Positions 1-7,739 of a DNA stretch of 64,000 nucleotides are shown in pieces (the first letter of the stretch is position 1; each line of letters begins with the position of its first letter). The position numbers and the translations under genes are program-made. The notes beneath the pieces were generated by a model, which saw only the letters and a list, made by a program, of their open reading frames with translations, was not told the origin of the DNA and did not search any database. Location: contig NZ_CP098755.1 of assembly GCF_023746555.1 (NCBI RefSeq), forward strand, positions 2,181,001-2,245,000, read 5' to 3'. Origin of the DNA: Brevibacillus ruminantium (GTDB lineage: Bacteria; Bacillota; Bacilli; Brevibacillales; Brevibacillaceae).

Positions 1-573
1 GAGCGGACCGAGGATGACTTCAATCCGTATACATATGAAATCAGGCGCGGGACGAGAGAGGATGTCTCCTATGAGGAAGGAAAGCGGCAGGCGGAGGCTG
101 TTTTATTTCAAACAGCCAAATTCCCTGTGATTGCCGTTCGATATCCAATCGTCCTAGGCAAGGATGATTATACCCGGCGCCTGCATATGTATGTGGAATG
201 GGTGAGAGAACAAAGAGAAATCATCATTGGGAATCCAGATGCCCGTCAATCATTCATCGATTCGGCTGAAGCGGCAGCTTTTCTGAAATGGACGGGCGAT
301 GCTGCGAAAGCAAACGGACCGTATAATGCCTGCTCCGAGGGAGAATGGACACTTCCCCAGATTCTCGAGGAAATTTCATCAGTCACGGGTAAGCCAGTTC
401 GCATGATTGCAGGTGCATCGGATCAGGAGCATTCTCCGTTCGCGCTTCCCGCCCCATATCTCCTTAATACGCAAAAGGCGAAATCGGAAGGGTACGTATT
501 CAGCAAGCTATCAAATTGGCTCGTCCCTTTGATTCACGACCTGGCCATCGAGCAAAAAGCGAGAAACAGCTAG
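1..573 (+). CDS. NAD(P)-dependent epimerase/dehydratase family protein, 5' truncated
   Basis: The frame is open from the first base of the window, so the N-terminal part with the Rossmann glycine motif lies outside. The visible 190 residues contain YEEGKRQAEAVLF, which fits the YxxxK active site of extended short-chain dehydrogenases, followed by AVRYPIVLG, the typical strand after it. The rest looks like the C-terminal substrate-binding half. The family oxidises, reduces or epimerises nucleotide sugars and related substrates; the substrate here cannot be read. No clear terminator follows. Confidence 0.7.
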   Translation, partial: ERTEDDFNPYTYEIRRGTREDVSYEEGKRQAEAVLFQTAKFPVIAVRYPIVLGKDDYTRRLHMYVEWVREQREIIIGNPDARQSFIDSAEAAAFLKWTGDAAKANGPYNACSEGEWTLPQILEEISSVTGKPVRMIAGASDQEHSPFALPAPYLLNTQKAKSEGYVFSKLSNWLVPLIHDLAIEQKARNS

Positions 574-677
574 CTTTTTCGTGTTACCATCTATTCTTTT
601 CATCCGTCTATTTACTATGGTAAGGTAATAAGACGAAGACCGTTTCTTCTTTGTCAGAAATCAGGAGGCACACTTTC

Positions 678-1709
678 ATGAAAAAGCAGGAAACCGTCAT
701 TCTCGCCATCGCAGCAGTACTCTCTGGTGCGCTTTTGGGAGGATGTCAAGCTACAGATATCAATTCAAGCGGGAATACCCAGCCGGCTGCGCCTGCGGGA
801 GCCTCTTCTTCTGGGGAGCAAATACAGCAAGAGGATGAGTCCAGTATGGACTGGAATGCTATTCCTGATTCCTTTGTGCTCGCACCGGGTAGTGAGCAAG
901 CACTGCCGTATGCCAATGGAATCACGTATCAAACCTCTGCTCCGGATGTTGTCACCGTATCACCGGATGGCAAATTGACGATCTCTGAACACGCCGCGAT
1001 CGGTTCGAAAGCTGACGTTATTGTAGACTATCAAGGGAAGAGCAAAACGGCGCAGATCACGGTAAAAACCTCACTTGAAGAAACGATCAAAATGGTCAAT
1101 AACGTACCGACCGTGACCAACTCGGATGATCTGGCTGTTGTGGTAAACAAGGAGCGTTCTTTGCCAGATGGATACATTCCAGCCGGATTGACAGAACCGC
1201 AAGTACCATTCCCTTTCTCCGGCAAGGCAGAGAAAAAGCTGCTTCGGGAGCCGGCAGCGCGTGCACTTGAAGAATTGTTTGCCGCCGCGCAAAAAGACGG
1301 AATTCAACTGTACGGAGTTTCCGGCTACCGTTCCTATCGAACACAAAAATCTCTCTATGAGGGGTATGTGCAAACTCAGGGAGCCGAGCATGCTTCCCGG
1401 TACAGCGCGGTCCCTGGAAAGAGCGAGCATCAGACAGGGCTGGCGATGGATGTATCGGGGGCTGACGCGAAAACGAGGCTGGAAGAGCCTTTTGCGGATA
1501 CCGCAGAAGGGAAATGGCTGGCTGCCAACTGTGCAGAGTACGGATTTATCATCCGCTACCCGAAAGGCAGGGAAGAGATTACCGGCTATGCTTACGAACC
1601 CTGGCATCTCCGCTATGTAGGCAAGGTTATGGCGAAGGAGATCATGGAAAAAGGCATTTCGCTGGAGGAGTACTTCCAGGATGCAGTAGCTGTACAGACA
1701 AAACAGTAA
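678..1709 (+). CDS. VanY-like D-alanyl-D-alanine carboxypeptidase lipoprotein (M15B)
   Basis: This 343-residue protein starts at the ATG at 678, preceded by AGGAGG; an upstream in-frame ATG at 651 has no ribosome site. Residues 1-23 form a lipoprotein signal with lipobox LGGC (Cys23), so it should be anchored outside the membrane. Residues about 55-130 look like a bacterial Ig-like (Big) domain with the usual SxxPDVVTVSPDGKLT pattern. The C-terminal half carries the M15B zinc-peptidase motifs SEHQTGLAMD (His and Asp ligands) and EPWHLRY. The family trims the terminal D-Ala from peptidoglycan stem peptides. No vanR/S-like genes are adjacent, so a general wall-remodelling role is more likely than glycopeptide resistance. 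Confidence 0.85.
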   Translation: MKKQETVILAIAAVLSGALLGGCQATDINSSGNTQPAAPAGASSSGEQIQQEDESSMDWNAIPDSFVLAPGSEQALPYANGITYQTSAPDVVTVSPDGKLTISEHAAIGSKADVIVDYQGKSKTAQITVKTSLEETIKMVNNVPTVTNSDDLAVVVNKERSLPDGYIPAGLTEPQVPFPFSGKAEKKLLREPAARALEELFAAAQKDGIQLYGVSGYRSYRTQKSLYEGYVQTQGAEHASRYSAVPGKSEHQTGLAMDVSGADAKTRLEEPFADTAEGKWLAANCAEYGFIIRYPKGREEITGYAYEPWHLRYVGKVMAKEIMEKGISLEEYFQDAVAVQTKQ

Positions 1710-1797
1710 GGAATCGTCCCATTTGGCTGGATCACTCAAGGCGCCTTGGTCCAGACGAATTTTTGTAAGAAGGGCGAAAGGAAGGTTCTATCCAAGA

Positions 1798-1839
1798 AAA
1801 AAGGAGAGCGTGGGATTGGATTCCTGCGCTCTCCTTTTT
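1798..1839. terminator. Bidirectional Rho-independent terminator
   Basis: A perfect 13-bp inverted repeat (1798-1810 and 1827-1839) has an A-run on the left and a T-run on the right, so it can stop transcription from both sides. It lies between the VanY-like gene (+) and the coiled-coil gene (-), which converge. Confidence 0.85.
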
Positions 1840-1870
1840 ATCGTATGATATGATCTCCCGCCTCACTGCC

Positions 1871-2200
1871 TTACTGACGAGCTGTATAAGAAGGCAGGGA
1901 AGATGGTTGAATAGCAGGCTGCGGATAGAACTGAAGCAATTCGCGCTCCATCTGATCGCAATAGGAGATGACCTGTTGCATTTGGCGGATGGCTTGGTCA
2001 TGTCCGTGAAGGGCATGTTGGATGACCTGAACAGCCTGTTGTTCACGGGCGGCAAGCTGCTGCAAGGTAGCTGCGTTTTGCTGCTCCTGTTGCAGCAATT
2101 GCCGGTAAGTATTGCTTGTTTGCATAGTTTGTTGGATCATTTGCTGGACCACTTGTTTGCATTGATCAAGTTCCTGTTTCGCGTGTTGCAAGTTGTGCAT
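1871..2200 (-). CDS. Gln-rich coiled-coil protein, unknown function
   Basis: The start at 2200 is chosen because AGGAGG lies 7 bp upstream; the frame extends further but without a ribosome site. The 109-residue product is dominated by Gln, Glu, Ala and Leu heptads (residues about 1-85) and predicts as one long helical coiled coil, ending in a Pro/Ser-rich tail. There is no signal peptide or membrane segment, so it is probably cytoplasmic or a spore component. Low-complexity Gln-rich proteins of this kind occur in spore-forming Bacilli, but no family is recognised. Confidence 0.6.
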   Translation of the reverse strand: MHNLQHAKQELDQCKQVVQQMIQQTMQTSNTYRQLLQQEQQNAATLQQLAAREQQAVQVIQHALHGHDQAIRQMQQVISYCDQMERELLQFYPQPAIQPSSLPSYTARQ

Positions 2201-2281
2201 CTTTACAACCTCCTGGAATATGGTCATGACGTACAACCATAGGATGATCGTAAAGAAGGCGTTTCATAACCGCCGGTCTCA

Positions 2282-2845
2282 TTATTTCGGCAGACGGATA
2301 CTTCCCAGCGGCCAGTAGACCAGCTCGGCGCGACCGACAACATGGTCAAGCCGAACGGGACCGATAGCACGGCTGTCCATGCTGTTGTTCCGGTTGTCCC
2401 CCATGACGTAGATATGACCCTCGGGAACGGTAATCGGCCCGAAGTCCTCAGTCAAAGTAACGCCGGCAGCCGCAGCCTTCAGCTTATTGGAGGTCAGAAA
2501 AGATTCATTGACGGGTTGGCCATTCACGTAAAGCTGATCGTTCCTTGCTTCTACAGTGTCACCGGCTAATGCCACGACACGCTTGATCCAGTTTTCTCCA
2601 GAGGCATCCGGATGAATGATCACGATATCCCCGATTTGAGGCTGTTTGAGGTAAAAAATCGCTTTATTCACAATCACGCGTTCGCGATCATGCAAAGTAC
2701 TTTCCATGGAGCGGCCCTGTACAACATAAGGAGCCATGATAAACACGTAGATGAAAGCGGTCAGACCGCCTATGAGGACAAACGACTTTACCCAATCCAG
2801 CAATTCTCTTTTCCATTTGGCCGTACGTTGAATTTGTTGTTCCAT
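2282..2845 (-). CDS. lepB: Type I signal peptidase
   Basis: This 187-residue protein starts at 2845 after GGGAG; the longer frame would extend into non-coding DNA. Residues about 15-40 form the single N-terminal membrane anchor. Family box B is GRSMESTLHD with catalytic Ser46, and box D contains WIKRVVALAGD with the general base Lys88. MGDNRNNSMDSRAIGPV (box E) is near the C-terminus. It cleaves signal peptides from exported proteins at the outer membrane face. A close paralogue lies at 44059-44616, so this is one of at least two sip-type peptidases. Confidence 0.93.
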   Translation of the reverse strand: MEQQIQRTAKWKRELLDWVKSFVLIGGLTAFIYVFIMAPYVVQGRSMESTLHDRERVIVNKAIFYLKQPQIGDIVIIHPDASGENWIKRVVALAGDTVEARNDQLYVNGQPVNESFLTSNKLKAAAAGVTLTEDFGPITVPEGHIYVMGDNRNNSMDSRAIGPVRLDHVVGRAELVYWPLGSIRLPK

Positions 2846-3066
2846 TTGAAATCTCCCATATACGAGTTTCTCCGTCGGTACTGGCAGTGAATAGCAAAAA
2901 TGACGGATGTCCTTATTATACATGCTTTCCGAACAGAGAAGAAGGAAGAAAGATGGAGAACAGTGGGAAAGAATAAGGAAACGCATTACATCTGTTGTTC
3001 ATCGTTTTGTCACAAATAGATCTCTTGCCAAGATTCCCATTATGAGGTAAGATGACATTGTAAAAT

Positions 3067-3096
3067 AGTTTTACAGTAAAAATATTAAACTGTAAA
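3067..3096. promoter_or_regulatory. Candidate MarR operator, copy 1
   Basis: A 20-bp sequence AGTTTTACAGTAAAAATATT (3067-3086) contains the left arm of an exact inverted repeat, TTTACAGT (3070-3077) and ACTGTAAA (3089-3096), spaced by 11 bases. It recurs with two mismatches at 3192. Spacing and symmetry suit a dimeric winged-helix regulator, and the next gene encodes one. Assignment to that regulator is inference. Confidence 0.5.
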
Positions 3097-3191
3097 CGCA
3101 TCGTCCAACTCATATCCACCTATTTTCAGGCAGGAGCATAAACGCCAAAAGAAAACGCAAAATACTTGAACTATGTCTTCGAACCCGATAT

Positions 3192-3215
3192 AGTTTTATA
3201 GTAAAAGTATTTACT
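3192..3215. promoter_or_regulatory. Candidate MarR operator, copy 2
   Basis: AGTTTTATAGTAAAAGTATT (3192-3211) matches copy 1 at 18 of 20 positions. It contains its own dyad, AGTAAA (3200-3205) with TTTACT (3210-3215). It ends about 10 bases before the MarR start, so a bound protein would block initiation. This suggests autoregulation. Confidence 0.5.
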
Positions 3216-3223
3216 TTCTGAAA

Positions 3224-3673
3224 ATGGGTGATGATGTGAGCGATATCTCTCGCAAAGTTCAAATCGAGGAATTGGACCAGGCTTTCGTCGAAATGGCACG
3301 ATACTTCATCAGTCACTGGCTTGTAGAAGAGGATGAAGTAATCAGTCCCAAACAGTTTATTTTGCTTCGTGTCCTCTACGACAAGGAACGAAGCACCGTA
3401 TCTGACCTTGCAACGTTGCTGCGGCAATCCAACAGTGCTACCACCATTGCGTTAAACCGATTGGTGAAGGCGGGGTATGTCAACCGTATTCGCGACGAAC
3501 AGGACAGACGGGTTGTGTGGGTGACTGTTTCAGAGAAGGCGATCCCCTTGATCGAACGCTTGCTGGGCAAACGGAGAGACCTGATGACCGGGTTGCTAAG
3601 AAACCTGAGCGACCAAGAGATCGAACAATTTACGATGTTCCTGCGCAAGATGAAGGAAGGTCTTCAGGAATAG
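3224..3673 (+). CDS. MarR-family transcriptional regulator
   Basis: This 149-residue protein has the MarR layout: an N-terminal helix, a winged helix at about residues 45-115 (LATLLRQSNSATTIALNRLV as recognition region, DEQDRRVVWVTVSEKA as wing) and a C-terminal dimerisation helix. MarR proteins usually repress nearby genes until a small phenolic or oxidising ligand releases them. Starts are possible at ATG 3224 or GTG 3236; neither has a strong ribosome site. The nearest downstream gene, the Trp-repeat secreted protein, lies 81 bases away on the same strand with no terminator between, so it is the likely co-transcribed target. Confidence 0.88.
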   Translation: MGDDVSDISRKVQIEELDQAFVEMARYFISHWLVEEDEVISPKQFILLRVLYDKERSTVSDLATLLRQSNSATTIALNRLVKAGYVNRIRDEQDRRVVWVTVSEKAIPLIERLLGKRRDLMTGLLRNLSDQEIEQFTMFLRKMKEGLQE

Positions 3674-3754
3674 CCGAAAAACGGAAGTACATAGCCCGAC
3701 AGTATCAAAGAGATATTTTGGACAGCGTGAACAGGAGACAGGAGTGTATGTATC

Positions 3755-4285
3755 ATGAAAAAAATGACAACTCTTATGCTCGGTTCCATGGTTCTGGGCG
3801 CAACGCTGTTTACCAATGCTGCATTCGCAAATGAAGCGGCAGGTCAACCTGTCATTCAGGGAAGCTGGATGGCTATGCCTTTGGAAAAGCAATCCATCAC
3901 AATCAGCAACAAATCCAATGAGCCTGTTACACCAAGAGGATGGATGGGTTCTGTACTTGAAGATCAATCCATTGTCATCAGCGGCAAAGATACAACGCAA
4001 GTAGCTCCAAAAGGCTGGATGCAAATGCCGGTGGAGGATCAATACGTGGTGCTCTCCCCTGAGCAGGTACAAACCGATGCACAGCGGACTGGCTGGATGC
4101 AAATGCCTAAAGAGGATGAGACCATTGTTCTGTCCACAGCCACACCAGAAGTGGAAGCTGCACGCACAGGCTGGCAGGCTGCTCCAACCGAGAAAAATTC
4201 GATCGTGATCTCCAGCAAAACATTCGACAACTCCAAGCAAGCTGCTTGGACATGGAATGTACCGGTTTCCGACAGCGATAAATAA
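3755..4285 (+). CDS. Secreted protein of six Trp-centred ~25-residue repeats
   Basis: The 176-residue product begins with a clear signal peptide (lysines, a hydrophobic stretch to about residue 20, probable cleavage after AFA at residue 25). The mature part is built of imperfect repeats with consensus GWMxMPxEDxxIVIS. The anchor Trp residues are at 38, 63, 88, 114, 140 and 165, a period of 25 or 26; the sixth unit is cut short. There is no wall anchor, lipobox or membrane helix, so it is exported and released or loosely wall-bound. No known family is recognised. It sits directly behind the MarR gene and ends in a terminator, so the pair may form one regulated unit. Confidence 0.85.
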   Translation: MKKMTTLMLGSMVLGATLFTNAAFANEAAGQPVIQGSWMAMPLEKQSITISNKSNEPVTPRGWMGSVLEDQSIVISGKDTTQVAPKGWMQMPVEDQYVVLSPEQVQTDAQRTGWMQMPKEDETIVLSTATPEVEAARTGWQAAPTEKNSIVISSKTFDNSKQAAWTWNVPVSDSDK

Positions 4286-4300
4286 GAAACTGCAGGTGTG

Positions 4301-4339
4301 AAAAGCAACCTCTCTTTTTCAAAGGGAGGCTGCTTTTTT
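4301..4339 (+). terminator. Rho-independent terminator
   Basis: An imperfect stem (AAAGCAACCTCTC pairing with GGGAGGCTGCTTT) is followed by a T-run. It closes the MarR/repeat-protein unit. Confidence 0.8.
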
Positions 4340-4464
4340 CTTTGCTGTCCGACGAGAGATGAAAGGGCTTCAGATATCATTAAAATATTTTTTATTGACT
4401 TACAAAGATTGATCGGGAAAAATAGAAGGTGGAGTCAGAAAATTAAAAAAGAGGTGTCGAAAAG

Positions 4465-5577
4465 ATGAGAGATCCCCGCTTGGAAGAATTGGCACGAAAT
4501 CTCGTTACCTACTCCGTTCGGGTACAGCCAGGAGAGAATGTATTGATTCATTCGGTCGGCAATACACCCGAGCTGGTTCAAGCCCTAGTCAGAGAGGTGT
4601 ACGCAGCAAAAGGAAATCCATTCGTGCAACTGGTCAATCCTCAAATCAAACGTGAGCTGGCCAAACAATGTACGGAGGAACAGCTGAAGCTGTTGGCGGA
4701 AAGCGAGACCGCATTTATGCGGAAAATGGATGGCTATATCGGCATTCGTGCTTCTGATAACATCAATGAACTGTCAGACGTGCCTGCTGACCGGATGAGC
4801 TTGTATTCCCGTCTGTACGAATTGCCTGTTCAGGATATTCGGGTGCCGGAAACCAAATGGGTGGTCCTTCGTTATCCAAATAACTCGATGGCACAGCTCG
4901 CGAACATGAGTACAGATGCCTTCGAGCAGTTTTATTTCGAGGTATGCAATCTCGATTACAGCAAAATGAGCAAAGCGATGGATAGCCTGGTCAGCTTGAT
5001 GAACCGCACGGATCGGGTGCGTATCGTCGGACCGGGTACGGATCTGCGTTTCTCCATCAAGGATATCCCGGCGGTAAAATGTGCGGGTCTGCGAAATATC
5101 CCTGACGGAGAAGTATACTCGGCACCCGTGAGAGATTCAGTAGAAGGGGTCATCACCCACAATGCTCCGACACCGTATAACGGATTTACGTTTGAGCAGG
5201 TATGCCTCCACTTTGAGCAAGGGAAAATCGTGAAAGCAGCAGCGAATGACACAGAGCGATTGAATGCGATTTTGGACACGGACGAGGGTGCTCGTTATAT
5301 TGGAGAGTTTGCCATTGGAGTAAATCCGATCATTCGCAATCCGATGAAAGATATTTTGTTTGATGAAAAGATCGACGGCAGCTTTCACTTTACCCCCGGC
5401 CAATGCTACAAGGAAGCGTATAACGGGAACAAATCTTCCGTTCACTGGGATATGGTATCGATCCAACGCCCAGAGTGGGGCGGAGGAGAGATCTGGTTTG
5501 ACGACGTGTTGATTCGAAAAGACGGCCGTTTCATAATCCCGGAACTGGAGTGCCTCAATCCAGAAAACCTCAAATAA
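4465..5577 (+). CDS. M29-family metallo-aminopeptidase
   Basis: This 370-residue protein starts at ATG 4465 behind AGAGGTG. The N-terminus LEELARNLVTYSVRVQPGENVLI is characteristic of the thermophilic aminopeptidase (AmpS/PepS) family. The C-terminal half holds the co-catalytic metal region, with EFAIGVNP, then the His-rich part HFTPGQCYKEAYNG and SSVHWDM. Such enzymes remove N-terminal residues from peptides in the cytoplasm using two divalent metals. It stands alone between terminators and a convergent gene. The length is slightly below the usual 400-410 residues, but both ends look complete. Confidence 0.88.
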   Translation: MRDPRLEELARNLVTYSVRVQPGENVLIHSVGNTPELVQALVREVYAAKGNPFVQLVNPQIKRELAKQCTEEQLKLLAESETAFMRKMDGYIGIRASDNINELSDVPADRMSLYSRLYELPVQDIRVPETKWVVLRYPNNSMAQLANMSTDAFEQFYFEVCNLDYSKMSKAMDSLVSLMNRTDRVRIVGPGTDLRFSIKDIPAVKCAGLRNIPDGEVYSAPVRDSVEGVITHNAPTPYNGFTFEQVCLHFEQGKIVKAAANDTERLNAILDTDEGARYIGEFAIGVNPIIRNPMKDILFDEKIDGSFHFTPGQCYKEAYNGNKSSVHWDMVSIQRPEWGGGEIWFDDVLIRKDGRFIIPELECLNPENLK

Positions 5578-5585
5578 TGATGTCG

Positions 5586-5915
5586 TTAGGCTTTCATGAA
5601 GTCCCTCATGCGCTCCTCTGCGAGTGCGGGGTTCATATCTATCTGAAAGACCATGTACAGATTGCTGGTAGTGGAAATGGTTCTGCGAGAAGCCGTGTAC
5701 AAAGTTGGCTTTGACTGCTTGATCAGTGTCATGATTTCGACGACGGGCGGCACAACTTTCTTGATCCGTAGCAGCCCTTGCAAATAGCGGACCAATTTTT
5801 GGACGGTAGCGGGGTGATCGTGATCGGGAAGCTCGCCAATCAGATCGTAGAACTCACGGATAATCAACTGTTTGACTTGAAGTGGGTCTTCCGTGTTGAG
5901 CGGTTTCAAAGTCAT
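5586..5915 (-). CDS. Small conserved-type hypothetical protein
   Basis: A 109-residue cytoplasmic protein without signal or membrane segments. The sequence looks genuine: mixed hydrophobic helices and a conserved-looking segment ASRRTISTTSNLYMVFQ. Start choice is unclear. ATG 5915 is only a base or two from GAGGTG, while TTG 5909 has good spacing and may be the real start. It converges on the aminopeptidase gene. No family is recognised. Confidence 0.6.
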   Translation of the reverse strand: MTLKPLNTEDPLQVKQLIIREFYDLIGELPDHDHPATVQKLVRYLQGLLRIKKVVPPVVEIMTLIKQSKPTLYTASRRTISTTSNLYMVFQIDMNPALAEERMRDFMKA

Positions 5916-5978
5916 TCACCTCGTGTTTGAAATGGAATACTCGTTTCCTATTACCCGGTATCTGAGAGAGATAAACGT

Positions 5979-6060
5979 AAAAAGAACCCGAAACTGAACT
6001 GTACATCCAATTGGTAGTGGTGTCTAACAATTGGGGTGCAGTTCAAACCGGGTTCTTTTT
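5979..6060 (-). terminator. Long three-helix hairpin, probable terminator of bpsAB
   Basis: Nested inverted repeats: 12 bp (5979-5990/6049-6060), 7 bp (5995-6001/6039-6045) and 7 bp (6007-6013/6028-6034), separated by small internal loops. A/T runs at both ends make it usable as a terminator in either direction. At 82 nt it is far longer than the other terminators here. Confidence 0.7.
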
Positions 6061-6071
6061 TCTGTGTTTTT

Positions 6072-6581
6072 TTATGAATGATCACGCAGTGCGCGCTCTT
6101 CGGCAGGAATGCGGATGCGAAGCAGCAGCCACAGGTTGCAGCAAGTGAAGACCACAGCTGTAGCATAGGCGGAAAAGGTAAGCGGCAGCATAAACAGCTC
6201 TGTCGTCACGATCCAGTAGTTGGGATGACGGAGAAAGCGGTAAGGCCCGCGTTTGACAGGAGGGGAGCCGGGGAGGACGTAAATCCTCGTGTTCCAGCGT
6301 CGGCCGAGTGTGATGATGCACCAATAACGAAACAGTTGGGCGACCAGAAAAATCGCAAACGTGATTCCCCACCAAGGGGCTGGCGAACCGCCCCGCATCC
6401 ATCCTTCGATAAGCAAGGAGACAAAAAAGGAGATGTGCAAAAGCAGGATGTATTTGTAATGATCGGCCCCCACCTCAAATCCCCCAAGGGACCGAACATA
6501 GCGGGCATTTTTCTTGGCGAGGGACAACTCCAGCATCCGCTGAACTACCACAGAAGCATAGACAAGCAAGAAAAAAGTCAC
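6072..6581 (-). CDS. bpsB: Isoprenylcysteine carboxyl methyltransferase-family protein (BpsB/YpbQ-like)
   Basis: This 169-residue integral membrane protein has about four hydrophobic segments and the ICMT-family signature TRIYVLPGSPPVKRGPYRFLRHPNY, of which RGPYRFLRHPNY is the S-adenosylmethionine-binding core. It starts at GTG 6581; its GAGGTGA site overlaps the end of bpsA, leaving a 6-bp gap. In Bacillus subtilis BpsB methylates the alkylpyrones made by BpsA into alkylpyrone methyl ethers. The same order here supports that role. Confidence 0.85.
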   Translation of the reverse strand: MTFFLLVYASVVVQRMLELSLAKKNARYVRSLGGFEVGADHYKYILLLHISFFVSLLIEGWMRGGSPAPWWGITFAIFLVAQLFRYWCIITLGRRWNTRIYVLPGSPPVKRGPYRFLRHPNYWIVTTELFMLPLTFSAYATAVVFTCCNLWLLLRIRIPAEERALRDHS

Positions 6582-6587
6582 GTTTTC

Positions 6588-7655
6588 TCACCTCGCTTCC
6601 AGCAACAGAAGTTCCGAGCTGAAACCCGGGCCAAGCGCCGCCAGCAATCCTTTTTCTCCAGACGACCACGCTGTTTCCAAGCTTTTTTCCAGTACAAATA
6701 AAACGGTAGGGGAAGACATATTGCCGTACTCATTCAATACATGTTCGGAAAAACGGGTAGACGAGGGGGGGAGATCAAGCGCTTGTTGATAGGCGGTCAG
6801 CACTTTTGCTCCGCCTGGATGGAAGATAAAATGAGTCAGGTCCTGCAAAGAAGAATCCATGCGGCCCAGAAAGCTATCGACATTTTCACGCATGGCGGAA
6901 TGGATCAATGGGGGGATATCCCGGGAGAAAATCACTTTCAAACCAGCTTCGGTCATTTCCCAGCCCATGACATCCAGCGTATCCCGCCAGGTTCGGGACT
7001 CCGACCCACAGACATAAAGATGTGGCGCGTGGTCAGCCGTTCGCGGCACCTCATCCCCCTCAACCAGAACGGCGGCGGCTCCGTCGCCAAATAGACAGGT
7101 CGCAACCAAATTGCTTTTGGAGAGATCGTTTCGAATGAAGGTCAAACCGCATAGCTCAACGCTAATCAGGAGCGCTCTGCGCTGCGGAAAGGCACGAACG
7201 TATTCACACGCGCGAGCCAGACCCATTGCCCCGCCAGCACAGCCTAGCCCCCAGAGAGGAAGGCGTGTGGTATCCGGACGCATGCCCAGACGATTGATCA
7301 GCCTGGCATCCATGCTGGGAGTGGCTATGCCGGTACTGGTTACAAACAGCAGGCAATCGATCTGGGCAGGTGTGCATCCGGCGCGTTCCAGACAGTCCTT
7401 TCCCACCTTCGTGCCCAAGGCTTCCGCGTGCTCCAGAAATAATCGGTTTTTCTCGGCGAATCCATGCGCGACACCAAACCAGTCCAATGGCATGCAAAAA
7501 TAGCGTTTCCGAATTTGGCTATGGGAAAAGACGGTCAAGAGACGGTCTATGTCTGGGTAGGCATCCTGAAAAAAAAGGCGGGCTACCGCCATGGAGTCCT
7601 CTTGCGTTACTTCATGGGCTGGAACTGCCGTGGATACTGCTGCAATGCGTGGCAT
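6588..7655 (-). CDS. bpsA: Type III polyketide synthase (BpsA-like, alkylpyrone synthase)
   Basis: The start MPRIAAVST at 7655 is preceded by GGAGGGTGA; the frame extends 8 codons further without need. The 355-residue product has the thiolase/chalcone-synthase fold with catalytic Cys139 (GLGCAGGA), His in FIFHPGGAK and Asn in YGNMSSPT. Such enzymes extend fatty acyl-CoA starters with malonyl-CoA into tri- and tetraketide pyrones. Its partner bpsB follows 6 bp downstream and an MFS transporter lies 84 bp upstream on the same strand. Confidence 0.93.
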   Translation of the reverse strand: MPRIAAVSTAVPAHEVTQEDSMAVARLFFQDAYPDIDRLLTVFSHSQIRKRYFCMPLDWFGVAHGFAEKNRLFLEHAEALGTKVGKDCLERAGCTPAQIDCLLFVTSTGIATPSMDARLINRLGMRPDTTRLPLWGLGCAGGAMGLARACEYVRAFPQRRALLISVELCGLTFIRNDLSKSNLVATCLFGDGAAAVLVEGDEVPRTADHAPHLYVCGSESRTWRDTLDVMGWEMTEAGLKVIFSRDIPPLIHSAMRENVDSFLGRMDSSLQDLTHFIFHPGGAKVLTAYQQALDLPPSSTRFSEHVLNEYGNMSSPTVLFVLEKSLETAWSSGEKGLLAALGPGFSSELLLLEAR

Positions 7656-7739
7656 CACTCTCACCCTCCAGGTTGGCAATCAGTACCATTTTCCCCGAAA
7701 GGGCGATTCATAATGCATGCAATTTGCGTTTGCTCCCGA

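Larger units (their letters stand above)
2846..3223. other. Intergenic region upstream of the MarR gene
   Basis: These 378 bases separate lepB (-) and the MarR gene (+). Nothing coding is convincing. The A+T-rich half nearest the MarR gene contains two near-identical palindrome-containing repeats, described separately. Confidence 0.6.

Noticed and set aside
3596..4240. 214-codon minus-strand frame with internal repeats
   Set aside because: The repeats are the complement of the Trp-repeat protein. No start signal.
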